From Virgibacillus_F flavescens (GTDB lineage: Bacteria; Bacillota; Bacilli; Bacillales; Amphibacillaceae), in assembly GCF_050574275.1 (NCBI RefSeq), contig NZ_CP192260.1, positions 930,001-994,000 of the forward strand: a stretch of 64,000 bases of DNA, given 5' to 3'. This document shows, in pieces, positions 52,286 to 61,848 of the stretch. Positions within the stretch are counted from its first letter, which is position 1; each line of letters starts with the position of its first letter. The position numbers and the translations under genes are program-made. The notes under the pieces were generated by a model. It saw nothing but the letters and a program-made list of their open reading frames with translations, was not told the DNA's origin and did no database searches.

Positions 52286-53344
52286 TTAATGTCGCTTATT
52301 TAACCATAAAACACCTGACTTAGCCATTCTTGGTATAAACCCTGTGGTTGCTTTCTGGAACATGTTGCCAAAACCATCCGATTTACCGAGTGAACCAAGC
52401 GTACCTTTTAGTTTAATTTCTTTAGGAAGCTTCGGTTCTTCTCCTTTAAAAACGGAAGATAATACATCAGCAATCTGTTCGCCCTGAAGTCTTGCCAGCT
52501 GTGCACTTGGTGAATAGCTGGAGGAAGCGCAATCACCGACTACATATACATTTTCGTGCGACGGAACCTGATAATAATCATTCAGGATGATTTTATTTTG
52601 TGAATCCTGTTCAAAAGGTAATTCCCTCACGATATGATTAGGTTGAACACCGGCGGTCCAAACGGTTACATCATTTACGTAACAGACTCCATTATTGCAT
52701 ACACCGTCTTTTTCTACATATTCTACATTAGCGTTATGCAAAACTTCCACATCATTTTTTTCAAACCAGTCTTCCACATATTCCTGAATTTTAGGATCAA
52801 ATGGTTTTAATACTGATTCGCCACGATCAAGTAATCTTACATTCAGGTCTGGTCTGCTTTCACGGACTTCCGCAGCTACTTCTATTCCGCTTAGCCCAGC
52901 CCCAACAACAGTAACTTTGCTGAACGCTTTTAAATTGCCAATTGCTAGCCCGGCTCTTCTTGCGTTAGCAAAAGTCTGAACGCTATGAGTGAATTCACTT
53001 GCACCTGGAATTCCATGATAATTATCTTCACAGCCCAGTCCTATTACTATGTAATCATAGGAAACAGAATTGCTTTTATCATGAAAAGAGACTTCCTGAT
53101 TCTCCGTATCAATTCGTGAAACTTCGCCATACACATAATCCACTTGATCATGTTCGGGGAAGTCAACACGGACATTTCTATCTGACGTAGTTCCAGCAGC
53201 AATTGCATAGTATTCCGTTTTTAAAGAATGATATGGATTCCGGTCTATAAGTGTTATTTTTACATCTTCCGGCAGCTTGTCCAGCAGCGTTGATAAAATC
53301 AACATACCGCCATAGCCACCACCAAGAATGACTAGTTGTTTCAT
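52286..53344 (-). CDS. yutJ: type II NADH dehydrogenase-like flavoprotein, YutJ-like
   Basis: 352 residues. FAD-binding motif LVILGGGYGGMLILSTL at the N-terminus, a second Rossmann motif VTVVGAGLSGIEVAAEV (about 144-160) for NAD(P)H, and VYVVGDCASS near 265. The layout is NDH-2/YutJ, an electron-transfer flavoprotein at the membrane. The C-terminal membrane-binding helix is short, so quinone reduction is inferred. Two CxxxxC-like cysteines (VCNNGVCYV) lie near 210. GAGGT precedes the ATG. Confidence 0.85.
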   Translation of the reverse strand: MKQLVILGGGYGGMLILSTLLDKLPEDVKITLIDRNPYHSLKTEYYAIAAGTTSDRNVRVDFPEHDQVDYVYGEVSRIDTENQEVSFHDKSNSVSYDYIVIGLGCEDNYHGIPGASEFTHSVQTFANARRAGLAIGNLKAFSKVTVVGAGLSGIEVAAEVRESRPDLNVRLLDRGESVLKPFDPKIQEYVEDWFEKNDVEVLHNANVEYVEKDGVCNNGVCYVNDVTVWTAGVQPNHIVRELPFEQDSQNKIILNDYYQVPSHENVYVVGDCASSSYSPSAQLARLQGEQIADVLSSVFKGEEPKLPKEIKLKGTLGSLGKSDGFGNMFQKATTGFIPRMAKSGVLWLNKRH

Positions 53345-53440
53345 GGAAATACCTCATCTCTGTTAGTTAGTGCTTCTTTCTTAAGATTACCAAAAATAGA
53401 TGAATAAAACTAGAATAATCCCGGGAAAGGAAAGGGAAAT

Positions 53441-54418
53441 TTAATTAACCTTTAAAATAAGCTTTCCTATATTTTTATTGCTTTCCATTTTCCTGTGCGC
53501 ATCCTGCACTTCCGTAAAGGAGAAAATCTGGTCAATTACAGGTTTTAATGCCTTCCTATTAAATAGTGGAAGCGCATGTTTAGCAAAGTCCTGAGTCAAT
53601 TCTGCTTTATAGTCATCACTTCTTGGAGTAAGTAACGTTCCTTTTAATTGGACACGTTTCGCCATAATTTCCATCAGGTTTATGTTTTCCAGCTTCGCAC
53701 CACCTAAAAGACCTATGAGGATCCAGCGACCATCAACTTTTAGACTCGCCAGATTCTTCTTCCAATAGGAAGCACCAATAAAATCAAGAATGACATGTAC
53801 ACCTTGATCATTTGTGTTTTTCAATACTTCTTCCTCAAAGTTTTCTTCTTTATAGTTAATACCTACATCTGCTCCGAGATGTTTGCAGAAATCAAGCTTT
53901 TTCTGAGATCCTGCTGTCGTAATAACTCTCGCATCAGCGAGCTGTTTTGCAAGCTGAATCGCAGCTGTGCCAACACCACTTCCACCAGCGTGTATTAATA
54001 CGGACTCCTTTTGTTTCAGTTCACCCAGCCAGAACAGGGTTTGGAATGCGGTTAAAAAAACTTCTGGAATCGCAGCGGCTTCCTCAAAGGAAATGTTCTC
54101 TGGAACTACCATTGCCCGTTCAGCGGGCATTACTGCATATTCCGCATAAGCGCCCCCGTTAACAAGACCCATTACACGGGTGCCAACTTCAATAGATGAT
54201 CCTTCTGGTGCTTTTTCCACAATTCCTGAAACCTCAACACCCAAGATAGGATTGGTCAGATAACCAGACTTATTTTCACGGTTTAAAATGTCGCTTCGAT
54301 TAATTGCAGCTGCTTTGACCTTTATTAACAATTCTCCCTCAGCAACCTCGGGCATTGGCTGTTCTGCAACTTTCAATTGTTCAGCGCCGCCGGGTTCTTT
54401 TACAATAATTGCTTTCAT
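53441..54418 (-). CDS. zeta-crystallin-type quinone oxidoreductase (MDR family)
   Basis: 325 residues. The GroES-like N-terminal domain and Rossmann domain of the medium-chain dehydrogenases are visible, with the NADPH loop IHAGGSGVGTAAIQLAKQL (about 144-162). There are no zinc ligands, so it belongs to the quinone reductase/PIG3 branch and reduces quinones or enals with NADPH. The frame is open to 54475, but GAGGTG 6 bases before the ATG at 54418 and the start MKAIIVKEPGG fix the start. It is divergent from des. Confidence 0.88.
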   Translation of the reverse strand: MKAIIVKEPGGAEQLKVAEQPMPEVAEGELLIKVKAAAINRSDILNRENKSGYLTNPILGVEVSGIVEKAPEGSSIEVGTRVMGLVNGGAYAEYAVMPAERAMVVPENISFEEAAAIPEVFLTAFQTLFWLGELKQKESVLIHAGGSGVGTAAIQLAKQLADARVITTAGSQKKLDFCKHLGADVGINYKEENFEEEVLKNTNDQGVHVILDFIGASYWKKNLASLKVDGRWILIGLLGGAKLENINLMEIMAKRVQLKGTLLTPRSDDYKAELTQDFAKHALPLFNRKALKPVIDQIFSFTEVQDAHRKMESNKNIGKLILKVN

Positions 54419-54511
54419 GCCTTTCACCTCTTCTTCAAAGATTTCGTATAGACCTATTTTACATGAATGTAGCATTAAGTTGAAACAATGGAAAAAAACG
54501 ACAATAACTAT

Positions 54512-54540
54512 ATGACATTTGTCATGTATGCTACTTGACG
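54512..54540 (+). promoter_or_regulatory. candidate DesR operator and des -35
   Basis: Palindrome ATGACA-TT-TGTCAT (54512-54525) ends 9 bases before a TTGACG -35 box (54535-54540). DesR binds just upstream of the des promoter in B. subtilis; the assignment here is by position and symmetry only. Confidence 0.4.
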
Positions 54541-54654
54541 TTTATGCCTTTTTTGATGTACCAACTTCTTTTATGCTTGATAGACGAATAAAGAAACCGT
54601 TTTTAATCAAAATAATATAATATCAGAAAATCCTTAACATAGGAGGACGTCATT

Positions 54655-55707
54655 ATGAGTAAACAAAAAACAACTCAATTAAGAAAAAATGTAGCACAGT
54701 TTGCTAGTTCAGATACAAAAGCTGGCATCAGACAAATAATTAATACAATAGTACCGTTCTTACTGCTTTGGTTTCTTGCTTATCAGAGTTTATCCGTTTC
54801 CATTTGGTTAACGCTTGGATTGGCAGTTATCGCTTCAGGTTTTGTTATACGGATATTTATCATATTTCATGACTGTACACACATGTCATTTTTCAATAAT
54901 AAAAAGGCGAATAGAATAGTCGGAACGATAACGGGAATTATTACATTGTTCCCTTTTGAAAAGTGGAAAAGAGAGCATTCAATACACCATGCAACAAGCA
55001 GTAACTTGGATAAACGCGGAACTGGTGATGTATGGGTTATGACTGTACAGGAATACAAAGAAGCAACATTTTGGAAAAGGTTATCGTATCGTATTTACCG
55101 TAATCCAATCGTTATGTTTGGATTTGGACCGATCTATTTGTTCCTGATTTCAGGACGTTTCAATCGAAAAGATGCAAAACGCAAAGAACGTATAAATACA
55201 CATTTAATTAACGCATCAATCGTTGTACTGTATGGTGCACTAATATGGACAATCGGATGGCAGGCATTTCTAATCATCCAGCTTCCAATTCTGTTAATTT
55301 CAGGATCACTTGGAATTTGGTTATTTTATGTTCAGCATCAATTCGAGGATTCGTATTTTGAAAATGAAGATGAGTGGGATTATGTAAAAGCGGCTGTAGA
55401 CGGAAGTTCTTACTATAAACTGCCGAAAATACTCCAGTGGATAACTGGTAGTATTGGTTACCATCATGTACATCACCTAAGCCCAAGAGTTCCTAACTAT
55501 AAACTGGAACAGGCGCATGAATCTACACCACCGTTGCATCAGGCAACTACCATAACACTAGGCACAAGTTTAAAATCGATTAACTTCCGTTTGTGGGACG
55601 AGAGTAGTAAATCGTTTAAAAGCTTTAAAGAAGTTAAAGGTGTCTTAAAAGAATCCTCATCTAAAGTGGGATTAAATACAAGAAGGTCAAGCTTTCAAGA
55701 AAAGTAA
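54655..55707 (+). CDS. des: membrane fatty-acid desaturase (Delta5-Des-like)
   Basis: 350 residues, four membrane helices, and the three histidine boxes HDCTHMSF (about 76), HSIHHATS (about 107) and HHVHHLSP (about 272) that hold the di-iron centre. Length and context match B. subtilis Des, which introduces a cis double bond into membrane lipid acyl chains upon cold shock. GGAGG precedes the ATG. desK and desR follow after a 493-base gap filled by a repeat element. Confidence 0.92.
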   Translation: MSKQKTTQLRKNVAQFASSDTKAGIRQIINTIVPFLLLWFLAYQSLSVSIWLTLGLAVIASGFVIRIFIIFHDCTHMSFFNNKKANRIVGTITGIITLFPFEKWKREHSIHHATSSNLDKRGTGDVWVMTVQEYKEATFWKRLSYRIYRNPIVMFGFGPIYLFLISGRFNRKDAKRKERINTHLINASIVVLYGALIWTIGWQAFLIIQLPILLISGSLGIWLFYVQHQFEDSYFENEDEWDYVKAAVDGSSYYKLPKILQWITGSIGYHHVHHLSPRVPNYKLEQAHESTPPLHQATTITLGTSLKSINFRLWDESSKSFKSFKEVKGVLKESSSKVGLNTRRSSFQEK

Positions 55708-55807
55708 ATAAACCATGGGACGACCCTTCAGCTAGTTTGGAGGGTTTTCTTTTTTTAGGAATGTATTATTTCCATATAAGGAAACTAAAAGCGGCAAGTA
55801 GGAGGCT

Positions 55808-56078
55808 ACTGAAAAAGTTACATGTGGTACAAAATAAGCGAATCAATCGTCTTATCTTCGAATATCCTTCGCTTTCCGTGGGCACGGCTTCAGTCTCCTT
55901 GCCCCGGCAAGGGGTATGCCAACGTTGTCCGCAAAGGACGTTTTTAGTTGGCCCTCCTCTTAAAGATCGCTTTCCTGCGGGGCCTTCACCTCGTGCTGTT
56001 CCCACTGGAGTCTCGTATATTCGAAGATACTAAGTAATGGTGGAAAGATAAAATTTTACAATCCACCACTTTTTCAGT
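55808..56078 (+). repeat. GC-rich palindromic repeat, copy C, complete with two nested inverted arms
   Basis: The outer arms are ACTGAAAAAGT... and ...ACTTTTTCAGT (imperfect), and the inner arms TATCTTCGAATAT (55853-55865) and ATATTCGAAGATA (56017-56029) are exact inverted repeats. Between them lies the GC-rich core with GCTTTCCGTGGGCACGGC and a terminal GTTCCCACTGGAGTC. The unit is about 270 bases, has no coding capacity, and separates des from desKR. Confidence 0.75.
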
Positions 56079-56200
56079 CCCTAAGTGGTGTGGTTAATAA
56101 ATGAGATGACAGATCCAAAAATGTGCAACTTACAATTTCTCACAACCACGACATTTCAATAAATTCTAAGTATAATACTAAATAAGAAGGAGGTTTTTAT

Positions 56201-57340
56201 ATGCAAAGCTGGTATCATATTATTCCAAGAAATACAGGACTCAGTTCATATGCCTGGATTATATTTTGTATACTTCCTTTTTATTTTATCTTTCGTTCTT
56301 CCTCACCAATAGAAATTGTAATTGGATGTGCAATGATAGTATTATTTTTTGCTACATATCGCTTATCATTCTTATCTAAAGGATGGCCAGTTTATCTATC
56401 GGTTAGTATCGAGATGGCCATCAGTATAGTTATGACGTTGTTTTTTGGTTACGTCTACTTTTCATTATTTCTGGCATTTTACATAGGAAACATACTGAAT
56501 AAAGCTGGGTTTATTACGCTATATGTTGTTCATTTGTGTACAACCATTATTGCAGTAAGTATCGGATTTGTAACACAAAGTGAAATCTTTCTGATGCAGA
56601 TTCCATTTATAATCATTAGTGTTATTGGGGTAATTCTACTGCCTTTTAACATGTATAACCGCAACAAACAGGATATACTGGAAGGTCAATTAAAAGATGC
56701 CAACAAACGTATTTCCAGGCTCGTAATAATGGAAGAACGCCAGCGAATTGCTCGCGATCTTCATGATACATTGGGGCAAAAACTTTCTCTGATTGGTTTA
56801 AAAAGTGATTTAGCTGGTAAATTAATCAGTATAAACCCTGAAGCGGCCAAATCAGAAGTCGGTGATATTAATCAAACTGCTCGAACTGCTTTGAAGGAAG
56901 TGCGTGAAATGGTCTCTGATATGCGAGGCGCAAAGCTCGATGAAGAAATGAAGCATGTAGCACAAATACTGGATGCAGCACAGATAGAATTGAGTGTTGC
57001 TGGTGAAACGAAACTGAAAAATGTTCCATTACTGGTCGAAAACGTGTTAAGCATGAGCTTGAAAGAAGCCGTTACAAATATTGTGAAACACAGTCAGGCA
57101 ACATTGTGTCATATTAAGGTGAAACAATCACCCACTGAACTTGTGATTACAGTGCAGGATAACGGTATCGGAATCACAGATGAAATCGATTCTTATAAAG
57201 GGAATGGACTTCAGGGAATGAGAGAACGACTGGAATTTGTAAATGGTCGTCTGGAGATGGAGTCTTCCAGCGGCACCATTCTTAAGATTAAAGTTCCATT
57301 TGTCATTAAACATACGAAAGAGGAGGATGAGTTGCTGTGA
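56201..57340 (+). CDS. desK: thermosensor histidine kinase DesK
   Basis: 379 residues. Four or five membrane helices (20-150) are followed by a coiled linker and the HisKA_3 domain RIARDLHDTLGQKLSLIGLKSDLA, with the phosphorylated His188 at the same number as in B. subtilis DesK. The ATPase domain has SLKEAVTNIVKHSQA (N box) and VQDNGIG (G1). DesK senses membrane thickening at low temperature and phosphorylates DesR. Strong GGAGG site. It overlaps desR by 4 bases. Confidence 0.92.
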   Translation: MQSWYHIIPRNTGLSSYAWIIFCILPFYFIFRSSSPIEIVIGCAMIVLFFATYRLSFLSKGWPVYLSVSIEMAISIVMTLFFGYVYFSLFLAFYIGNILNKAGFITLYVVHLCTTIIAVSIGFVTQSEIFLMQIPFIIISVIGVILLPFNMYNRNKQDILEGQLKDANKRISRLVIMEERQRIARDLHDTLGQKLSLIGLKSDLAGKLISINPEAAKSEVGDINQTARTALKEVREMVSDMRGAKLDEEMKHVAQILDAAQIELSVAGETKLKNVPLLVENVLSMSLKEAVTNIVKHSQATLCHIKVKQSPTELVITVQDNGIGITDEIDSYKGNGLQGMRERLEFVNGRLEMESSSGTILKIKVPFVIKHTKEEDELL

Positions 57341-57936
57341 TACGCATTGTAATAGCTGAGGATCAACGGATGTTACTTGGTGCTCTGGGCTCTCTACTTG
57401 AATTGGAAGAGGATATGGAGATTGTTGGGATGGCAAATAACGGCGAAGAAGCATTACACCTTGTGAAACAGCAGCAGCCTGATATTTGTATTATGGATAT
57501 TGAAATGCCGTTAAAAAGCGGTCTGGATGCGGCAGAAGAACTAAAGAATGACCCATGTAAAGTGATTGTTCTAACTACATTCGCCAGAACCGGCTATTTT
57601 GAACGGGCAAGAAATGCTGGAGTATACGGCTATTTACTAAAAGATAGCCCAAGCGAAGATTTAGCAAATTCCATTCGAACAATTATGGATGGAAGAAAAA
57701 TTTACGCACCGGAATTAGTTGATATGGTATATAGCGCCGGTAGTCCTCTAACCGAGCGGGAAGAGCAGGTTATCCAACTGATGGCCAGCGGGAAAAACAC
57801 GAAGGAAATAGCGAAGCAGATGTTCATAACTACTGGTACTGTTCGAAATTACATTTCAGTCATACTTGATAAGCTTGATGTCACGAACAGAATTGAGGCA
57901 ATCTCTCGTTTTAAAGAAAAAGGGTGGTTCAAATGA
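57337..57936 (+). CDS. desR: response regulator DesR (NarL/FixJ type)
   Basis: 199 residues. Receiver domain with acidic pocket AEDQ, phospho-acceptor Asp54 (CIMDIEMP) and Lys near LLKDSP; a C-terminal LuxR-type helix-turn-helix (LTEREEQVIQLMASGKNTKEIAKQMFITTGTVRNYIS). Asp54 is the DesR number. Phosphorylated DesR activates des. The start is GTG overlapping the desK stop (GTGA), so the two are translationally coupled. Confidence 0.93.
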   Translation: MIRIVIAEDQRMLLGALGSLLELEEDMEIVGMANNGEEALHLVKQQQPDICIMDIEMPLKSGLDAAEELKNDPCKVIVLTTFARTGYFERARNAGVYGYLLKDSPSEDLANSIRTIMDGRKIYAPELVDMVYSAGSPLTEREEQVIQLMASGKNTKEIAKQMFITTGTVRNYISVILDKLDVTNRIEAISRFKEKGWFK

Positions 57937-57960
57937 CTGCTGGGTGCTTCTAAATAATAA

Positions 57961-57995
57961 AAAACGCAGCTCATCGGAGGAGCTGCGTTTTTTGT
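57961..57995. terminator. bidirectional terminator after desR
   Basis: 12-bp stem AAAACGCAGCTC/GAGCTGCGTTTT with a 7-base loop and a T run. Confidence 0.9.
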
Positions 57996-58019
57996 CGTTT
58001 TGCTGATGTGTATGCAATA

Positions 58020-59036
58020 TTATTCCATCATATCAGCAATAATTTCATACGAACGAATTCTAGCTTTTGGATCAAAAATTTGCGTATTAATTATCACTTC
58101 GTCGGCTTCCGTTTCTTCAATAAAACGGCTTAGTTTTTCTTTGACTGTCTTTGGCCCTCCAACTATCGTTGAGAACGAATTGAGTGTTTTGGCAACGGAT
58201 GCCAGCTCCAATGCCGACCACTCTTCATCAAGTGTACTGACTGGTGGTTTCAGTTTGGTTGGCTTTCCGCTTCGTATACCTAAAAATTGCTGCTGTTGGG
58301 AGGTGGACAACCATTCTGCCTCCTCATCTGTGTCCGCTGCAATAATATTAACGCCAAGCATAGCATATGGCTTCTGCAGCTTATCAGATGGTTTAAAATT
58401 ATCCCGGTAGCGTTTTAACGCTGGGATTGTGTAGTCTGGTGCAAAATGACTGGCAAACGAAAAAGGAAGTCCTTTTTCTGCTGAAAGTTGAGCGCTGAAT
58501 CCGCTTGATCCAAGCAGCCAAATAGGGATATCAAGCCCCGCACCTGGAATTGCCCGAACGCGAGCGTCAGGTTTATCAGCGAAATAATCCTGCAGTTCCT
58601 CTACCTGTAAAGGGAAATCTTCCACACGCATATTCAGTGTGCGGCGGAGTGCATATGCAGTTGGCTGATCGCTTCCTGGCGCACGTCCAAGTCCCAGGTC
58701 AATTCGATCTGGATAAATGGTTTCGAGTGTACCGAATTGTTCCGCAATAACAAGCGTAGCGTGATTTGGCAGCATGACGCCACCTGAACCGACACGTATA
58801 CGTTCAGTCGCTCCAGCGATGTGCCCAATGATAACAGAGGTTGCTGAACTGGCAATGCCTGGCATATTGTGATGCTCAGCTAGCCAGAAACGGTTAAATC
58901 CCCATTTTTCTACATGTTGCGCTAATTCAACGCTATTTTCAAACGACTGTTTTGGAGTGCTCCCTTCTGTTACGGGTGCAAGGTCCAATACAGACAATGG
59001 TATTTGGTTAAAATGCTTGTGTTCTGATGTTGTCAT
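58020..59036 (-). CDS. LLM-class flavin-dependent oxidoreductase (YceB/YwcH-like)
   Basis: 338 residues, luciferase-like TIM barrel. Typical blocks are PLSVLDLAPVTEGSTP, FNRFWLAEHHNMPGIASSATSVIIGHIAG, RIRVGSGGVMLPNHATL, DLGLGRAPGSDQPTAYALRR and IWLLGSSGFSAQLSAEKGLPFSFASHF. This is the group-1 luciferase-like subfamily that uses FMN; substrates are unknown. The chosen ATG at 59036 has AGGAG 8 bases upstream; the GTG at 59045 overlaps that site. Confidence 0.9.
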   Translation of the reverse strand: MTTSEHKHFNQIPLSVLDLAPVTEGSTPKQSFENSVELAQHVEKWGFNRFWLAEHHNMPGIASSATSVIIGHIAGATERIRVGSGGVMLPNHATLVIAEQFGTLETIYPDRIDLGLGRAPGSDQPTAYALRRTLNMRVEDFPLQVEELQDYFADKPDARVRAIPGAGLDIPIWLLGSSGFSAQLSAEKGLPFSFASHFAPDYTIPALKRYRDNFKPSDKLQKPYAMLGVNIIAADTDEEAEWLSTSQQQQFLGIRSGKPTKLKPPVSTLDEEWSALELASVAKTLNSFSTIVGGPKTVKEKLSRFIEETEADEVIINTQIFDPKARIRSYEIIADMME

Positions 59037-59236
59037 CTTTATCACTCCTATCTTTTAAAATAATACGTCGTTTGTTTTGCAACGTCCAATTTTCTGACTC
59101 AGGGGGTCTAACTAAACGAAAATGGATTCATTATGAAAATGAATATTTATATCTAAAGTACAAATACTAGGTTTCATCAATGTTAATCAGGGTAATTCCT
59201 AAAGTAATAAGATGATTAACGGTAGGAGATGAAAAC

Positions 59237-59614
59237 ATGTTAAAGAACAAAAAATTTATACTTTCGTTATTACTGCTAGCCTTAGTAATGGTTATCTCCG
59301 CCTGTGGCGGGGGAGACGGAGGAGACGAAGGCGGAACAGAAGAAGGAACCGGCGGAGACACCGGTGAAACAACCGCTCAGGGAGATGCAGCAAACGGTGA
59401 TGAAATCTATCAGAGCAATTGCATGTCCTGTCATGGTCAGGAAGGTGCAGGTGGAAGCGGACCATCGCTTCAATCCTCAACTGATTACGATGCAGTTATG
59501 CAACAGGTTAAAAATGGCGGCGGCGGTATGCCAGCATTTGAAGAACAGCTGTCTGAACAGGAAATTGCAGATGTTTCAGCGTATATAACGGAAAAAATTG
59601 CCGGATCTAAATAA
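59237..59614 (+). CDS. cccB: lipoprotein cytochrome c, CccB (c551) type
   Basis: 125 residues. Lipoprotein signal with lipobox ISAC (Cys23), a Gly/Glu/Asp/Thr-rich tether (24-50), and a single cytochrome c domain: heme-binding CMSCH (Cys62, Cys65, His66) and the distal ligand Met98 (GGMPAF). It is anchored to the outer membrane face and shuttles electrons, probably to a cytochrome oxidase. The ORF has GGAGATG upstream of the ATG. Confidence 0.92.
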   Translation: MLKNKKFILSLLLLALVMVISACGGGDGGDEGGTEEGTGGDTGETTAQGDAANGDEIYQSNCMSCHGQEGAGGSGPSLQSSTDYDAVMQQVKNGGGGMPAFEEQLSEQEIADVSAYITEKIAGSK

Positions 59615-59628
59615 TGGCAACACAAATG

Positions 59629-59679
59629 AAAAATCCCGGTAGTTTGCAAGTGATTGCAAATGCCGGGATTTTTATTTTG
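59629..59679. terminator. bidirectional terminator after cccB
   Basis: Stem AAATCCCGG/CCGGGATTT with inner TTTGCA/TGCAAA pairing and T tracts; it overlaps the last codons of the convergent GGEEF gene. Confidence 0.85.
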
Positions 59680-60943
59680 TCGCAGGGGTGGAAGCAGTAT
59701 AGACCGTACCATTTCGTGTGGAGACTCTATTTCTTCCAAGCTTCTTAGAATGAAGCAGTAATTGATCAGCAGCCACATATCCCTTATTAATCGAGAACGA
59801 TTCATTATTTATTTTAAAAAAATAAAGTCCAAACGATGCTGTATAGGAGATAGATTCAGGCATCCCTTTATATTCCACATCTACCGGAGTTGTCTCTGTT
59901 GCTTGTTTAATTGATTTCACGATGGATTCTGTCCGGCTAAAACTTTTCTTCCTGAGAAACAGTGTGAATTCTTCACCGCCGCTGCGGAAAACATAATCAT
60001 CTTTTGTCAGCGAGTTTTTAAGGGTAGATGCGAATTGTTTAATAACCTTGTCTCCAACTGCATGATTATACGTATCGTTTATTTGCTTAAACTTATCAAT
60101 GTCTGCTACTACAATGCCAATCGTTTCATTCGAAGTACCGAGCTCGTCCATTATTTTTCCCATATAAGCTCGATTATGCAGGTCGGTCAGAAAGTCAGTA
60201 TAGGCGAGTTGTTCGAATTTATCTCGTTCAATTTTATGCTGCATACTTTGTGCCTTATCGAGAAAGGATCGACTGACAAGATAGTTTAAAATAAGCAGAC
60301 AAACAATGATTTCCCATTGTCTTTCTTGAAGGAAATAGAGCAGTAAAGCATTTGTCACCGAGACTTTTCCCATATCGAGAATCGATCTTGTTTTTATGAA
60401 ATCTATCGCTTCTTTTTTCGTATTGATTTCTTTTAATAATTTAAAAATGATGATGATCAAAAGATCCGATGTAATCGACATAATCCCGAGCAGCAGGAAC
60501 AGTAAAATCCAAAAACCAAATGGTATCAATTGAAAGGATGGTTCAAGCATATAAAACAGGTAGTACCCAACCGTGCCATTTAACGTGAAGGATCCAATGT
60601 TATACAGCGTATGAATAAATTCGTACTGCTCAGCAGTTTTGGTTCTCTTTTTATTAATATATTCTGTGAGTCGAATAATGATTTCAAAAATCAATAAACC
60701 CAGTGGGCCAGCAAAAATTGCAATTGTTAAGCTATAGTTAATTCCATAATCTATGTATGTACCCTGTTCTGTTGTTTTACTTGTCACAATTAACTTAAAA
60801 TGATCGTATAAAATTGTAAATACCCATAGCAATCCGACTGTGTAAAGAAACGTTCTGCCATCAACGATGAGGTGATTTGTTGTTAGAGCTAAGGCAACAG
60901 AAACAATTAGTAATCCATAAATAAACTTTCTGGCTTCGTGCAT
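59672..60943 (-). CDS. membrane diguanylate cyclase (GGEEF)
   Basis: 423 residues. About six membrane helices fill residues 5-215, then a GGDEF domain of about 165 residues (YTDFLTDLHNRAYMGKIM, VADIDKFKQINDTYNHAVGDKVI) with active site FRSGGEEFTLFL. The RxxD inhibitory site is not complete (TKDD). It should make c-di-GMP in response to an unknown membrane signal. Of three in-frame starts, the ATG at 60943 is best spaced from GGGAG; the ATG at 60952 is only two bases from it. Confidence 0.87.
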   Translation of the reverse strand: MHEARKFIYGLLIVSVALALTTNHLIVDGRTFLYTVGLLWVFTILYDHFKLIVTSKTTEQGTYIDYGINYSLTIAIFAGPLGLLIFEIIIRLTEYINKKRTKTAEQYEFIHTLYNIGSFTLNGTVGYYLFYMLEPSFQLIPFGFWILLFLLLGIMSITSDLLIIIIFKLLKEINTKKEAIDFIKTRSILDMGKVSVTNALLLYFLQERQWEIIVCLLILNYLVSRSFLDKAQSMQHKIERDKFEQLAYTDFLTDLHNRAYMGKIMDELGTSNETIGIVVADIDKFKQINDTYNHAVGDKVIKQFASTLKNSLTKDDYVFRSGGEEFTLFLRKKSFSRTESIVKSIKQATETTPVDVEYKGMPESISYTASFGLYFFKINNESFSINKGYVAADQLLLHSKKLGRNRVSTRNGTVYTASTPATK

Positions 60944-61052
60944 AACTGGCATTTCTCCCTTTGGCACACCTTATTTTTCTATTTTACCCTATAAGCCTAC
61001 AAATTTGTAGAAATATTTAAAATAATTGCCAGTTTTTTATAAATCTATATAG

Positions 61053-61081
61053 TTGACTTGTTATTGTTATTTTAATATACT
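61053..61081 (+). promoter_or_regulatory. sigma-A-type promoter of wrbA
   Basis: TTGACT, 17 bases, TATACT, ending about 97 bases before the wrbA start. Confidence 0.55.
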
Positions 61082-61177
61082 AAGTTACATAAAGTAATCT
61101 TCTCATACCTTATACGTAAAAGAGTGGAATAAGTATTGGTGTATGAAACATAATAGAATTAAAAGGAGAGCGATACG

Positions 61178-61780
61178 ATGTCAAACGTAAAATTAGCAGT
61201 AATTTATTACAGCTCAACAGGTACGAACTATCAGATGGCGAAATGGGCAGCAGAAAGTGCTGAAGAACAAGGTGCAGAAGTTCGAGTATTAAAGGTTAAA
61301 GAATTAGCACCAGAAGCTGCGATTGCTTCAAATCCAGCATGGCAAGCACATTATGATGCAACTAAAGATGTTTCAGAAGCATCTTCAGACGATTTAGAAT
61401 GGGCAGATGCCGTAATCTTTAGTATGCCAACACGTTTTGGTAACCTGCCGGCACAAATGAAGCAGTTCCTTGATTCGCAAGGTGGTCTATGGGCTAGTGG
61501 CAAAACCGTAAACAAGGTAGTAAGTGGAATGACATCAGCACAAAACCCACATGGTGGACAGGAAGCTACGTTATTATCACTATATACTTCCATGTTCCAC
61601 TGGGGTGCGATTATCGCAGCACCAGGATATACAGATCCAATATTATTCGGAGCTGGTGGAAATCCATATGGCGCAAGCGTGTCCGTTAATCAGGACGGCG
61701 ATATGGTAGAAGATGTTCAAGGCGCTATCAAACACCAGGCAAAACGTATGGTCGAAGTTGCAACAAAAGTTAAACAGTAA
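61178..61780 (+). CDS. wrbA: NAD(P)H:quinone oxidoreductase WrbA
   Basis: 200 residues, flavodoxin-like. The FMN phosphate loop is YYSSTGTNYQMAKWAAE (about 9-25) and the later flavin contacts are SMPTRFGNLPAQMKQFLDSQGGLW and TSAQNPHGGQEATLLSLYTSMFHWGAI, the WrbA signature. It reduces quinones by two electrons, avoiding semiquinone radicals. GGAGAG precedes the ATG. Monocistronic, with its own promoter and terminator. Confidence 0.93.
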   Translation: MSNVKLAVIYYSSTGTNYQMAKWAAESAEEQGAEVRVLKVKELAPEAAIASNPAWQAHYDATKDVSEASSDDLEWADAVIFSMPTRFGNLPAQMKQFLDSQGGLWASGKTVNKVVSGMTSAQNPHGGQEATLLSLYTSMFHWGAIIAAPGYTDPILFGAGGNPYGASVSVNQDGDMVEDVQGAIKHQAKRMVEVATKVKQ

Positions 61781-61790
61781 AAATTAATTC

Positions 61791-61826
61791 AAAGCCAGAC
61801 CATTTTGTTATGGTCTGGCTTTTTTG
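61791..61826 (+). terminator. terminator after wrbA
   Basis: 13-bp stem AAAGCCAGACCAT/ATGGTCTGGCTTT, loop TTTGTT, T run. Confidence 0.9.
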
Positions 61827-61848
61827 ATGCAAGGAAAGTTCAGGTGAG

